Origin: Corynebacterium canis
GTDB lineage: Bacteria > Actinomycetota > Actinomycetes > Mycobacteriales > Mycobacteriaceae
DNA: 64,000 bases
NCBI RefSeq assembly: GCF_030408595.1
Contig: NZ_CP047080.1
Location: 738,501-802,500, forward strand
Direction of reading: 5' to 3'
Shown here piece by piece: positions 41,431-49,959 of the stretch. The position numbers and the translations under genes were made by a program. The notes under the pieces were generated by a model. It made no database searches. It was not told the DNA's origin and saw nothing but the letters and a program-made list of their open reading frames with translations. The stretch's first letter is position 1; every line of letters starts with the position of its first letter.

Positions 41431-41966
41431 AAAGACCTAACAAGGTTGGGCAGCGATGATTGATTCCGGTGTATTCAATCAGATGCGTCAAAGTTAAGAA
41501 ATTCTTATGGGAAAGTGTGCTAGCGTCAGCGGTGCGGGGCCTGGTGCTAAATTTGTGCGTTTTCGCACTTCATACAATTACGCCACGATGCCTCGCTCCT
41601 ACCATATTTCAGGCGCAAACCCACCCAACAGCCCCACTAATAAAACTTAGCACTTAAATTAGCTTCAATTTGCGCTGGCGCGGTTTTAATGGTCTGCCCA
41701 GGTTTGCTTGATGGTTATCGGGCAACAACGAATAGACGCGCATTTGATTGGGTTGTGCAACGGTCTGATCGCGTTGTTTGGCAGCCACGCACAAGGTGGG
41801 TGGTTGATCGAGTTCGACGGACGTCGTCAGGTATTGCAGCAGGGATAGATATGGCACATGCGTTAATTTCAAGCCTTGCCGGTGCTGAAACTGCGGATCA
41901 GATAGTCGATGATGTGGAAGTCCGGAATCATAGGGATCCGCGCGACGATCCATTTGCCGCTACGTG
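41431..41966. other. noncoding or decayed DNA
   Basis: Open frames exist on both strands but none has a start site, known motif or convincing composition. A minus-strand stretch near 41870-41955 reads WIVARIPMIPDFHIIDYLIR, then SFSTGKA and stop, which could be a gene relic. I make no gene call. Confidence 0.4.
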
Positions 41967-42584
41967 TTAGCCGCCGACGATCTCCATTGATTCGCTGACT
42001 TCTTTCGATGCGGCGAGGGCTTCGGCTAGGAGTGTGGCGTCTCCGGCGAGCTGGGGGTTTAGCCAGTCGTCATGCATTTCGGTGGGCAAAATTAGTGGCA
42101 TTCGGGGGTGCACGGTTGCGGCCTGCGCCACGGCGTCGCGAGTGACCAGCGCATACGTGAGCTTATCGACGCCACCGTGGTTGCTGTTTGTGGTAATCGC
42201 GGCGATTCCGAACGCGCTGCGGTCCGGTAGGGCGAAGATGCGGCCTTTTTCTATGTACCAAGTTGCGGGCGCTAATGCGCGATGCGCGCGGAAGGGATTT
42301 TTCCATACCCTGGAGGAAAGTAGTTTGTCGTCGCGGGCATTGAATGCGCTGAATTTGGCGGGTTCGTTGGCAATGTGCAGCCACCACCAGGCTAGGTGCA
42401 ATTCGCGTTTGCCTTCGGCATCGGCGGTGATAAGGGGGTTGAGATTCAGGGCTTTTTTGCCGGTGATCTTTGCGGTCCCATTACGCTGATCGATCCATTG
42501 TTCGAGGACGTTTCGGTGTTCGCGCTCGTCGAGGGGTGGTAGATCGTAAACCTGGTTCGGGTCCAAGCCGTATGTCGCACACAT
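41967..42584 (-). CDS. SRAP domain protein (YedK/HMCES-like)
   Basis: A 205-residue protein of the SOS-response-associated peptidase family, which forms a protective thiazolidine crosslink with abasic sites in single-stranded DNA. The catalytic Cys2 is present (MCATYGLDP), as are FSAFNARDDKLLSS, the helix with WYIEKGR, and the histidine in HPRMPLIL. NARDD and WYIE differ somewhat from the common NARSE and YEW forms. No ribosome site is visible; the ATG at 42584 fixes Cys2 and is therefore right. It is divergent from the GAP-type membrane gene. Confidence 0.85.
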   Translation of the reverse strand: MCATYGLDPNQVYDLPPLDEREHRNVLEQWIDQRNGTAKITGKKALNLNPLITADAEGKRELHLAWWWLHIANEPAKFSAFNARDDKLLSSRVWKNPFRAHRALAPATWYIEKGRIFALPDRSAFGIAAITTNSNHGGVDKLTYALVTRDAVAQAATVHPRMPLILPTEMHDDWLNPQLAGDATLLAEALAASKEVSESMEIVGG

Positions 42585-42674
42585 ATTTCAAATGGTATTG
42601 CAATGCTTGGCGAGTTTGGGGGCTTGGTAAGGTTCTCGATAGCGTTCGCCGCTTCGGTCCGGAAAGGTTGTTTC

Positions 42675-43322
42675 ATGCTCAATGTGCTTGTGTTTGCACT
42701 TTTGGATTCCGTGAATCTATTGCTCATTGGGGTGGTGGTGGCCATCGGTGTGGCGTTGCGAAGCAAGTACGGAAAGATTGCCTCCTTATTGATCGCGGGC
42801 GACTGGTTGGGGGTCTTCGTGGCCTCGGTGATCTGTTTGATCTTTTTCGATTCCATCGGCCAAGCAGTGAGCTCGTTGGTGCATTCGCCGATCTTCGGGT
42901 GGGTTCTCATCGCCACCGGCGCGATCGCCTTGGTCCTGGCGATTCGGGGCGGTGATTCGAGCGGCCTGGTGGAACGCATTATGGCGCCGTTGCGCACGGC
43001 GTCGATAGGCACGGTGGGCATGGGTTTCGTGCTGGGGGCGGTGCAATCGCTGACCTCCGCACCGTTTTACGGCGGATTGCTACTGCTTTCGGCCGGTGGT
43101 TTCAGCGTGGTGACGCGCTACGTGACGCTGTTTTTATACGCGACGCTGGCGCTCAGCTTACCGACACTATGTGCGATCGCCGTGGGGTATATCCGGAGCA
43201 AGCCGGAAAGCAAACTGGGGCACGCGTTCGTGTGGGCGCGCGAAAACGATGAGGCGGTGGCGCGGATATCCGGCCTTGTGGTGGCGATATTGCTGATGAT
43301 CGTCGGCGCGTTCCACCTGTAG
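42675..43322 (+). CDS. GAP/LysE-like membrane protein
   Basis: A 215-residue protein with six hydrophobic segments (LNVLVFALLDSVNLLLIGVV first, LVVAILLMIVGAFHL last). The topology and the early D-S-x-N motif are like the GAP (Sap) and LysE/CcdA-related small transporters of actinobacteria. The transported substrate cannot be inferred. I chose the ATG at 42675; the longer frame from 42603 gives an unlikely polar N-terminus. It lies upstream of the MFS gene in the same direction, with a 117-base gap. Confidence 0.7.
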   Translation: MLNVLVFALLDSVNLLLIGVVVAIGVALRSKYGKIASLLIAGDWLGVFVASVICLIFFDSIGQAVSSLVHSPIFGWVLIATGAIALVLAIRGGDSSGLVERIMAPLRTASIGTVGMGFVLGAVQSLTSAPFYGGLLLLSAGGFSVVTRYVTLFLYATLALSLPTLCAIAVGYIRSKPESKLGHAFVWARENDEAVARISGLVVAILLMIVGAFHL

Positions 43323-43439
43323 TTTGTACGCTGCAAAGCGGCGACGAATGACTATGATTTCCGCCACATTTTGGGAATTTGTGACTATAATCTAAAACAC
43401 CAACGCGGATTCCGGACGAGGTTAGGTGGCGCACTTCTC

Positions 43440-44819
43440 ATGGCAGATGAATCATGTAGATCTGAGCGTCGCAAACTCGTCGCGGTTGCGATATGTGCGC
43501 TTTCCACGTTTTTAGTGAATATCGATAACACCGCATATCAAGTCGCCGTGCCCACAATTACCAAGGAATTTGCCGCGGCGGCCGGTGTCGCTGGCTGGAT
43601 CTTGGGGTCATTTACATTGGCATTGGCGGCGACCGAGCTATACATGGGGTGGGGCGGCGACCGTTTTGGACGCAGACGCCTTTTAGGCTGGGGGTTAGGC
43701 GTATACATTTTGGGGTCGATAATTACCGCGCTTTCGGCGAGCGTAGAGATGCTTATTGTGGCGCGCGTGATTGCCGGGCTGGGTGCCGCTGCATTGGTCC
43801 CAATGGGGTTGGCTATTATTCGAATGCTCGCCGCAACCGAAGACGAACTGCAGAGATTTACCTCCCTGTGGGGTATTGCGGTCGGGGTTGGCATGGCTAT
43901 GGGGCCGCTGATCGGAGGGTTATTTACCCAATACATCACATGGCGGGCCTTACCCGCTTCCGCGGTGTTTGTGGCCGGAGGTTTTCTACTGGCCAGCCAG
44001 GTGCTGCTTCCGCAATCCCGAGAGCGGGATTTGGGGGTTCGCTGTGACTGGCTCGGGATTACGTCTTTAACTGCATGCACTACCTTGATTACCGTCGCAA
44101 TCCTTTTGAACGCCTCGGGATTGGGGACCGGCTCGCTGGTATGCATGTTGGCCGCGATCCTTATTGCCATCGCGTTGGTAATTCGCTTTAAATTGCGCGG
44201 ACTTGATCCTTTTCCCATGCCGCGGCAACGCGGGGCGCTATTTGTGCCGGCGCTTGCCGTAGCGGCAGCGAATTACCTTGGTCTCGGCGGTGGAATAACG
44301 ATCATTTCAATTGGGGTGCTGCAGCAAGGCGCGGGAATTTCAGCTGGCGAAACTGGTTTATTATTGCTGCCATTGGCGCTGGGATATGCGCTCGGCTCGC
44401 GGGCTGCCACAAGGGTAATTAGCCGATGGTCGGTAGGTTCGGCAATGGTGATCGCGGGAGCGATTGGGTTGCTTACGGTGCTTTTTGCGGGGATTGTTGT
44501 ATCCCCATCGAATCTTGCCATTGCGATTCCGATTGTCGGGTTCTTTCTCGGGCTTTCCGTCGGCGGAGCGAATACGCCAACGAATAGCTTGGCCATGTCT
44601 CAAATGCCGAAAACGGGTTCGGGGATGGCCGGTGCGTTCGCATCGACCGCTCGTCAGGTAGGCCAAGGGCTAGGAATCGCATTGGCGGGCGTGAGCATCG
44701 CGATCGTCACCGCGCACCGGTTCCCGGCTGGATTGATGTGGGTGCCAATCGCACTCGCGTTTGGATTGGTATCTGCCATCGGGCTGTGGGTAAAGGCAAG
44801 GCTGGGGTGCGGCAAGTGA
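43440..44819 (+). CDS. MFS drug efflux transporter (DHA2-like)
   Basis: A 459-residue transporter with 12-14 hydrophobic helices. After a basic start (MADESCRSERRKLVAVAICA) come a TM1 motif (FLVNIDNTAYQVAVPTI), motif A (GGDRFGRRRLLGWG) and motif C-like AVGVGMAMGPLIGGLF. These place it with proton-driven multidrug exporters. The ATG at 43440 is preferred, with GAGGTTAGGTGG upstream. The gene is followed by GCGTCGATAAGC, a motif that recurs at other gene ends in this window. Confidence 0.82.
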   Translation: MADESCRSERRKLVAVAICALSTFLVNIDNTAYQVAVPTITKEFAAAAGVAGWILGSFTLALAATELYMGWGGDRFGRRRLLGWGLGVYILGSIITALSASVEMLIVARVIAGLGAAALVPMGLAIIRMLAATEDELQRFTSLWGIAVGVGMAMGPLIGGLFTQYITWRALPASAVFVAGGFLLASQVLLPQSRERDLGVRCDWLGITSLTACTTLITVAILLNASGLGTGSLVCMLAAILIAIALVIRFKLRGLDPFPMPRQRGALFVPALAVAAANYLGLGGGITIISIGVLQQGAGISAGETGLLLLPLALGYALGSRAATRVISRWSVGSAMVIAGAIGLLTVLFAGIVVSPSNLAIAIPIVGFFLGLSVGGANTPTNSLAMSQMPKTGSGMAGAFASTARQVGQGLGIALAGVSIAIVTAHRFPAGLMWVPIALAFGLVSAIGLWVKARLGCGK

Positions 44820-44857
44820 GTTGTTGGCGCGGCGTCGATAAGCGGGCGTTGCGAACG

Positions 44858-45445
44858 TTAGGGGGCGGAAAGTGCCGCGGCGCCAAAGGACACGGAAAAG
44901 TCCTCGCACCACAGGTCTAGCGTCGGCCAATCGGCGGGTCGGAAATCTGCCGGGAGATCGTACACTTGGTTGCCTTTATTGCCCTTGATCGGCGCGATGG
45001 CCAAGTGTTCGTACTGGCCGGCGGTGGTGAGGCCCGCCAAGCCCTCAACCACGGGGCCCTTGGAAAACCACACCTGCACGTCGGGGCCATTGGAGGTATC
45101 CAAATTCTCCAGCGCAAGCTGATGCGTGCCGTCCGGCAATTCAAACACCTTTACGGTTCCGCTGGTGTGGTGTTCATGGGACACGAACTCGCCTTGGGAA
45201 ACCACCTTGGGGCCGGCGTCGGCGGGTTGGCTGGCGGGCTGCTCGCTGGTCGCGGCGTCGATAGTCGCGCTGGTCGCGCCATCCGTGAGCGCAGTGCTGG
45301 TTGGGGCGGCGGCGCTGGGAATAGCGTCATTGACTTCGGTATTTACAAACAGCAACCACGGTTTAAATACCGCGAGCGCAATGCCCAGGGCAATCACAAC
45401 AGCGGCAATAGCGGCCGCGACAAATAGGCGCCGGTTTGAGGTCAT
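44858..45445 (-). CDS. DM13 domain membrane-anchored protein
   Basis: A 195-residue protein with an N-terminal membrane anchor (FVAAAIAAVVIALGIALAVF), a Ser/Thr/Ala-rich linker and a C-terminal DM13 domain. In that domain are FVSHEHHTSGTVKVFELPDG, GPDVQVWFSKG, and the conserved cysteine in WCEDFSVSFGAAAL. DM13 is thought to bind heme or take part in redox chemistry; here it would act outside the membrane. AAAGG lies upstream of the ATG at 45445. It is convergent with the MFS gene. Confidence 0.85.
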   Translation of the reverse strand: MTSNRRLFVAAAIAAVVIALGIALAVFKPWLLFVNTEVNDAIPSAAAPTSTALTDGATSATIDAATSEQPASQPADAGPKVVSQGEFVSHEHHTSGTVKVFELPDGTHQLALENLDTSNGPDVQVWFSKGPVVEGLAGLTTAGQYEHLAIAPIKGNKGNQVYDLPADFRPADWPTLDLWCEDFSVSFGAAALSAP

Positions 45446-45907
45446 CTTAAGCCTTTCACAAACAATTCGGGTGATGAATTCACGGGCGCTTTCGAGTTAA
45501 ATAGGGTCCGCACTATGCAACACGGCGGGGCATTTAAATAGTCCCAAATCGGTGAAAAATCGTGTGCCGGGTGAATAAAAAGTGGGTGGGGTGGGGCGGG
45601 TTGGTCTGGGGTCTCCTCCGTTTGGGGGAGGCGCGTTGGTGGTCTGGGGGCGCGTTGGTGCGGAAAGCCGAACAATTCTAGGCAATCGCGGGAGGCAAGG
45701 GTTGCCGTGTTCCCCGGAAAAGGGGAGCTTTGGGGGGACTTGGCGGGGCCGAGAGAAATGGTAGCCGCGTCACACCGGCTGGTTACCTGTGTCACCTTTA
45801 GCGCGCTTTTTGTGAGGTGGCTGGCTGGCGTATCGGGGGTGCCGTGAAGGGGAGCGCGGTTAATGTGCCTTGTTTGGGCATGTTTGGGCGGCGTGCTGGG
45901 TCGTACT
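45446..45907. other. long intergenic region upstream of DM13 gene
   Basis: Nothing coding is supported. G-rich runs (GGGTGGGGTGGGGCGGGTTGG near 45583) are visible on the plus strand. A small hairpin GTTCCCCGGAAAAGGGGAGC lies near 45710. Long open frames on either strand lack start sites and known motifs. Confidence 0.4.
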
Positions 45908-45977
45908 GGGCCGTCCTGGGCCCTGCCGGGCCGCGACGGGCCGCGACGGGCCGCGACGAGCCACGACGAGCCGTACC
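45908..45977. repeat. seven-unit 10-bp tandem repeat
   Basis: Units of exactly ten bases with consensus GGGCCGCGAC run from 45908 (GGGCCGTCCT, GGGCCCTGCC, GGGCCGCGAC three times, GAGCCACGAC, GAGCCGTACC). It lies about 215 bases upstream of the transcarboxylase operon. Its ten-base period matches one helical turn. Confidence 0.8.
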
Positions 45978-46111
45978 GTGAATAGAAAAATGCGATATTT
46001 TTCACTGTTTTGCGGCGGTGGTGTTGATATTTTTACAAATGAAGGTATCCCCGAATGGTTCATTATCAAGGAGTTATGCCCGATCGGACATTGTGTGCCG
46101 GGGTTTATGCG

Positions 46112-46153
46112 CGGAAAACCACATAAAAACCGGACATCTGTACCGGTTTTCCG
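46112..46153 (+). promoter_or_regulatory. leader with two mutually exclusive hairpins
   Basis: AAAACCGG (46126-46133) pairs with CCGGTTTT (46143-46150) around a nine-base loop. Alternatively CGGAAAACC (46112-46120) pairs with GGTTTTCCG (46145-46153). The shared 3' arm makes the two stems exclusive, as in attenuators and riboswitches. It ends 38 bases before the 5S start. No known riboswitch class is recognised. Confidence 0.45.
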
Positions 46154-46190
46154 CCTGCATATGTCGATATTTTCCCCTAGATTTGGAGGT

Positions 46191-47687
46191 ATGAGTCCAC
46201 GAAAGATTGGCGTAACAGAAGTCGCATTACGCGACGCGCACCAGAGCCTTATGGCTACCCGCATGGCGCTGGAAGACATGGTCGGGGTGTGCGAAGAGAT
46301 CGATCAGGCTGGGTATTGGAGCGTCGAATGCTGGGGCGGCGCAACGTTCGATTCCTGTATCCGCTTCCTTAATGAAGATCCGTGGGAACGGTTGCGGACA
46401 TTCCGCAAGTTGATGCCAAATAGCCGCCTGCAAATGTTGCTTCGCGGGCAGAATTTGCTCGGGTATCGCCATTATGAAGACATGGTGGTGGATAAATTTG
46501 TGGAGAAATCTGCAGAAAACGGCATGGACGTATTCCGCGTGTTCGACGCATTAAATGATCCCCGCAACCTTGAGCACGCAATGCGCGCCGTAAAACAGGT
46601 GGGCAAACACGCCCAGGGGACCATTTGCTACACCATTTCCCCCTTGCATACCGTCGAAGGTTATATCGAACAGGCGGGCCGCCTGCTGGATATGGGGGCA
46701 GATTCGATCGCGCTCAAGGACATGGCGGCGTTGCTGAAACCGCAGCCCGCTTACGATATTGTGCGCGGCATTAAAGAGACCTACGGTGACGATACGCAGA
46801 TTAATGTGCACTGTCACTCCACCACCGGCGTGACGCTGGTGACGTTGATGAAGGCCATCGAAGCTGGCGCCGATGTGGTCGATTCGGCTATTTCTTCGTT
46901 GTCTCTTGGCCCCGGCCACAACCCCACTGAATCGTTGGTGGAAATGCTGGAGGGCACCGGCTACGACACCGGCTTGGATATGGATCTGCTGATTAAGATC
47001 CGCGACCACTTCAAGGCAATCCGCCCCAAGTATGCGGAGTTCGAATCCAAGACCCTTGTGGATACGGACATTTTCCTCTCCCAGATCCCCGGCGGCATGC
47101 TTTCGAACATGGAGTCGCAGCTGCGGGCGCAGGGTGCGGGCGACCGCATCGACGAGGTGATGCGGGAAGTGCCGGTGGTGCGGAAGGACGCCGGTTACCC
47201 GCCGTTGGTCACCCCGTCCTCCCAGATCGTGGGCACCCAGGCCGTGTTTAACGTGCTGATGGGGCGCTACAAGGTCATGACCGCAGAGTTCGCCGACCTC
47301 ATGCTGGGCTACTACGGCGAATGTATCGGCGAACGCAACCCCGAGCTGATCAAGCAAGCGGAGAAGCAGACCAAGAAGAATTCCATTACCTGCCGTCCCG
47401 CAGATTTGCTCGAACCTGAGTGGGACAAGCTGCGCGAGGACGCCACCGAGCTGGAGGGATTCGACGGTACGGACGAAGACGTGCTTACCGTGGCGCTGTT
47501 CCCAGGCGTGGCCCCGGGCTTTTTAAAGAGCCGTCCGGAGGGTCCGAAGAACGTGGGCAAGACCGCCGAGCAGCTGGAAAAGGAAAAGGCCGCGGCGTCT
47601 GGTGCCGCAAATGCCGTGCGTGAACCGATCAGCTACAAGGTCACCGTGGGTGGCCGTACCCAGACCGTCAAGGTCGAACCGGCCTAA
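46191..47687 (+). CDS. methylmalonyl-CoA carboxyltransferase 5S subunit
   Basis: A 498-residue subunit that transfers CO2 between carboxybiotin and pyruvate/oxaloacetate. Family marks are TEVALRDAHQSLMATRM, ECWGGATFDSCIRFLNEDPW, the lysine in SIALKDMAALL that is carbamylated in this family, and the metal histidines in NVHCHSTTG. With the 12S and 1.3S subunits it moves carboxyl groups from methylmalonyl-CoA to pyruvate, giving propionyl-CoA and oxaloacetate. The ATG at 46191 (MSPRKIGVTEV) matches known starts, but GGAGG is only one base upstream; an ATG at 46161 adds ten residues and is the alternative. It is the first gene of the operon. Confidence 0.9.
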   Translation: MSPRKIGVTEVALRDAHQSLMATRMALEDMVGVCEEIDQAGYWSVECWGGATFDSCIRFLNEDPWERLRTFRKLMPNSRLQMLLRGQNLLGYRHYEDMVVDKFVEKSAENGMDVFRVFDALNDPRNLEHAMRAVKQVGKHAQGTICYTISPLHTVEGYIEQAGRLLDMGADSIALKDMAALLKPQPAYDIVRGIKETYGDDTQINVHCHSTTGVTLVTLMKAIEAGADVVDSAISSLSLGPGHNPTESLVEMLEGTGYDTGLDMDLLIKIRDHFKAIRPKYAEFESKTLVDTDIFLSQIPGGMLSNMESQLRAQGAGDRIDEVMREVPVVRKDAGYPPLVTPSSQIVGTQAVFNVLMGRYKVMTAEFADLMLGYYGECIGERNPELIKQAEKQTKKNSITCRPADLLEPEWDKLREDATELEGFDGTDEDVLTVALFPGVAPGFLKSRPEGPKNVGKTAEQLEKEKAAASGAANAVREPISYKVTVGGRTQTVKVEPA

Positions 47688-47700
47688 GGAGACAACAACC

Positions 47701-49257
47701 ATGGCACACGAAGCCAGCATGCAAGAGCGACTTGCAGCACTCGAAGAAGCCCGCGCCAAGGTATCCCTCGGCGGTGGCGAAGATAAGATCGAAAAGCAGC
47801 ACGAGCGTGGGAGGCTGACCGCGCGCGAGCGCATCGCAGCATTTGTGGACGAAGGTACGTTCCAAGAAACGGGCATGTTTGCAACGCACCGCACCACCCA
47901 CTTTGGCATGGACACCGCTGTGGCACCGGCCGACGGCGTGGTCACCGGTTGCGGCGCTGTTTTTGGACGCCCCGTCCACATCGCCTCACAAGACTTCACC
48001 GTGATGGGTGGTTCCGCGGGCGAAACCCAATCCAATAAGGTCGCCGCCATGATGGAGGCCTCCGTCATCACCGGCACCCCGTTTGTGTTTATCAACGATT
48101 CCGGCGGTGCCCGCGTTCAAGAGGGCATCGACTCCCTTTCCGGATACGGCAAAGTGTTCTATCAGAACGTGTTGCTTTCCGGCTTGGTCCCGCAGATTTC
48201 CATTATCGCGGGCCCCTGCGCGGGTGGCGCGGCGTACTCCCCGGCGCTGACGGACTTTATTATTCAGACCCGTGGTGCCCAGATGTTTATCACCGGCCCC
48301 GGCGTGATTAAGTCCGTGACCGGCGAAGACGTCACCCCAGAGGCCCTCGGGGGTGTCGACGCCCATATGGTCAAGGCTGGCAATATTCACTTTGTCGCCG
48401 AAGACGACGAGCAGGCCATCTTGATTGCACAAAAACTATTGAGTTTCCTGCCGCAAAATAACACCGAGGAACCGCCGGTGGTCGATCCCGACTACATCGT
48501 CGAGCCGGACGAATCCCTGCGGGATATCGTTCCCGTCGAGGCCAAGAAGGGTTACGACGTCCGCGACGTGATCGGCCGCATCGTTGACCGCGGCGATTTC
48601 CTTGAGGTCCAGGCCGGATACGCCCAAAATCTTGTGGTGGGCTTCGGCCGCATCGTTGGCCGCACCGTCGGCATTATTGCCAACCAGCCGAGCGTGATGT
48701 CCGGCGTGCTGGACATCAACTCCTCCGATAAGGGCAGCCAGTTTATTCGCTTCTGCAACGCCTTTAATATCCCGCTGGTCACTTTTGTGGATGTGCCCGG
48801 CTTTATGCCCGGCGTGGCCCAAGAGCACGGCGGCATTATCCGCCACGGCGCGAAGATGCTGTACGCCTATTCCTCCGCCTCGGTGCAGAAGATCACGGTG
48901 GTGCTGCGCAAGTCCTACGGCGGCGCGTACCTGGCCATGTGTTCGAAGGACCTCGGGGCGGACCGCGTGTTTGCTTGGCCTACCGCCGAGATCGCCGTCA
49001 TGGGCGCCGATGGCGCCGTTAACGTGGTGTTCCGCCGCGAGATCGAGGCCGCCGAGGACAAGGAAGCCAAGCGCGCCGAGCTGATCCAGCTCTACAAGGA
49101 CACGTTCTCCACGCCGTTTATGGCTGCCTCCCGCGGCCTTGTCGATGACATCATTGATCCCGCCGACACCCGCCGCGAGATCGCGATGGCCCTCGAGGTG
49201 CTTACCAATAAGCGCGTGACGCGTCCCGCCAAGAAGCACGGCCTAGGACCGGTGTAA
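47701..49257 (+). CDS. methylmalonyl-CoA carboxyltransferase 12S subunit
   Basis: A 518-residue carboxyltransferase of the acyl-CoA carboxylase beta family. It carries out the methylmalonyl-CoA/propionyl-CoA half reaction with the biotin of the 1.3S subunit. The two crotonase-like halves show their oxyanion-loop regions: GPCAGGAAYSPALTDFI in the N-terminal half and KSYGGAYLAMCSKDLGADR in the C-terminal half, with LPQNNTEEPPVVDP between them. GGAGACAACAACC precedes the ATG at 47701, 13 bases after the 5S stop. A propionyl-CoA carboxylase beta role is possible by sequence alone, but the 5S neighbour favours transcarboxylase. Confidence 0.9.
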   Translation: MAHEASMQERLAALEEARAKVSLGGGEDKIEKQHERGRLTARERIAAFVDEGTFQETGMFATHRTTHFGMDTAVAPADGVVTGCGAVFGRPVHIASQDFTVMGGSAGETQSNKVAAMMEASVITGTPFVFINDSGGARVQEGIDSLSGYGKVFYQNVLLSGLVPQISIIAGPCAGGAAYSPALTDFIIQTRGAQMFITGPGVIKSVTGEDVTPEALGGVDAHMVKAGNIHFVAEDDEQAILIAQKLLSFLPQNNTEEPPVVDPDYIVEPDESLRDIVPVEAKKGYDVRDVIGRIVDRGDFLEVQAGYAQNLVVGFGRIVGRTVGIIANQPSVMSGVLDINSSDKGSQFIRFCNAFNIPLVTFVDVPGFMPGVAQEHGGIIRHGAKMLYAYSSASVQKITVVLRKSYGGAYLAMCSKDLGADRVFAWPTAEIAVMGADGAVNVVFRREIEAAEDKEAKRAELIQLYKDTFSTPFMAASRGLVDDIIDPADTRREIAMALEVLTNKRVTRPAKKHGLGPV

Positions 49258-49260
49258 GCG

Positions 49261-49512
49261 ATGGACAACACTGAGCTTTTCAAGCTTGTTCAGCAGCTGC
49301 AAACCCGCCTTGATTCCGTCGAAGCCGAACTCGCAGAACTGAAAAAGCGTTCGGACCAAGAGATCCCCGAAGACGTACTGATGGCCATTTCCGCAGCGGT
49401 ATCCGCATACATGGGCAATAAGGGCCGAGTGCGTGCCGTGCGCTTTAGCCGTCACCGCACCTGGGCCGCCCAGGGCCGTCAAGCAGTCCAGTCCCGCTCC
49501 CGCAACCTGTAA
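49261..49512 (+). CDS. small transcarboxylase operon protein
   Basis: An 83-residue protein with an acidic coiled-coil half (NTELFKLVQQLQTRLDSVEA) and a basic second half (AYMGNKGRVRAVRFSRHRTW). The MAISAAVSAYMGNKGRVRAV segment resembles the short proteins found between carboxyltransferase and biotin carrier genes in propionate and decarboxylase operons. It may help complex assembly; that is inference. It starts three bases after the 12S stop and ends nine bases before the 1.3S gene. Confidence 0.7.
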   Translation: MDNTELFKLVQQLQTRLDSVEAELAELKKRSDQEIPEDVLMAISAAVSAYMGNKGRVRAVRFSRHRTWAAQGRQAVQSRSRNL

Positions 49513-49521
49513 GGAGAAGTC

Positions 49522-49878
49522 ATGAAACTTAAAGTGACCGTGAACGGCATCGCCTACAGCGTTGACGTCGAGGTCGAGGAAGAACACCGCCAACTCGGAT
49601 CCATTATTTTCGGTGGCAACTCCACCATTTCCGAACCCGCCACCGCCAGCGTGCAGGGCGTCTCCGCGAACGCGGTCGTCGCGCCCCTGGCAGGTTCCGT
49701 GTTCAAGGTCCTTGTCGAGGAGGGCCAGGCGATCGAGGCCGGCCAAGTCCTGCTGATCCTGGAAGCCATGAAGATGGAAACCGAGATCACCGCACCAACC
49801 GCAGGCACCGTCAGCGTCATTCACGTCGACGTTGGCGACGCCGTGCAAGGCGGCCAAGCCCTCGTGGAAATCAACTAA
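49522..49878 (+). CDS. biotin carrier (1.3S subunit) of transcarboxylase
   Basis: A 118-residue biotinyl protein. The N-terminal 45 residues form a binding extension, a short Ala/Thr/Ser linker follows, and the C-terminal domain has the biotinylation site EAMKMETEI with the target lysine at residue 84. It carries CO2 between the 12S and 5S active sites. GTAAGGAGAAGTC precedes the ATG at 49522. It is the last gene of the operon and is followed by a GC-rich hairpin. Length is close to the Propionibacterium 1.3S subunit. Confidence 0.92.
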   Translation: MKLKVTVNGIAYSVDVEVEEEHRQLGSIIFGGNSTISEPATASVQGVSANAVVAPLAGSVFKVLVEEGQAIEAGQVLLILEAMKMETEITAPTAGTVSVIHVDVGDAVQGGQALVEIN

Positions 49879-49892
49879 CCAGCCACTCAGCG

Positions 49893-49924
49893 CGCCCCAC
49901 ACTTTCCCGCGAAGGTCTGGGGCG
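49893..49924 (+). terminator. hairpin after transcarboxylase operon
   Basis: CGCCCCA (49893-49899) pairs with TGGGGCG (49918-49924), extended inward by partial pairing (CTT/AAGG). It begins 14 bases after the 1.3S stop. There is no long T tract, so it is only a candidate. Confidence 0.45.
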
Positions 49925-49959
49925 TTGCCGCATTTCTAGCTGCCCTTGACTGCGGCCGG

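Noticed and set aside
41654..41970. Opposed open frames of 93 and 99 residues
   Set aside because: Neither has a ribosome site or recognised motif; treated as decayed DNA.
45870..46190. N-terminal extension of the 5S subunit by 107 residues
   Set aside because: It would run through the 10-bp repeat array and the leader hairpins and does not match the compact start of known 5S subunits.
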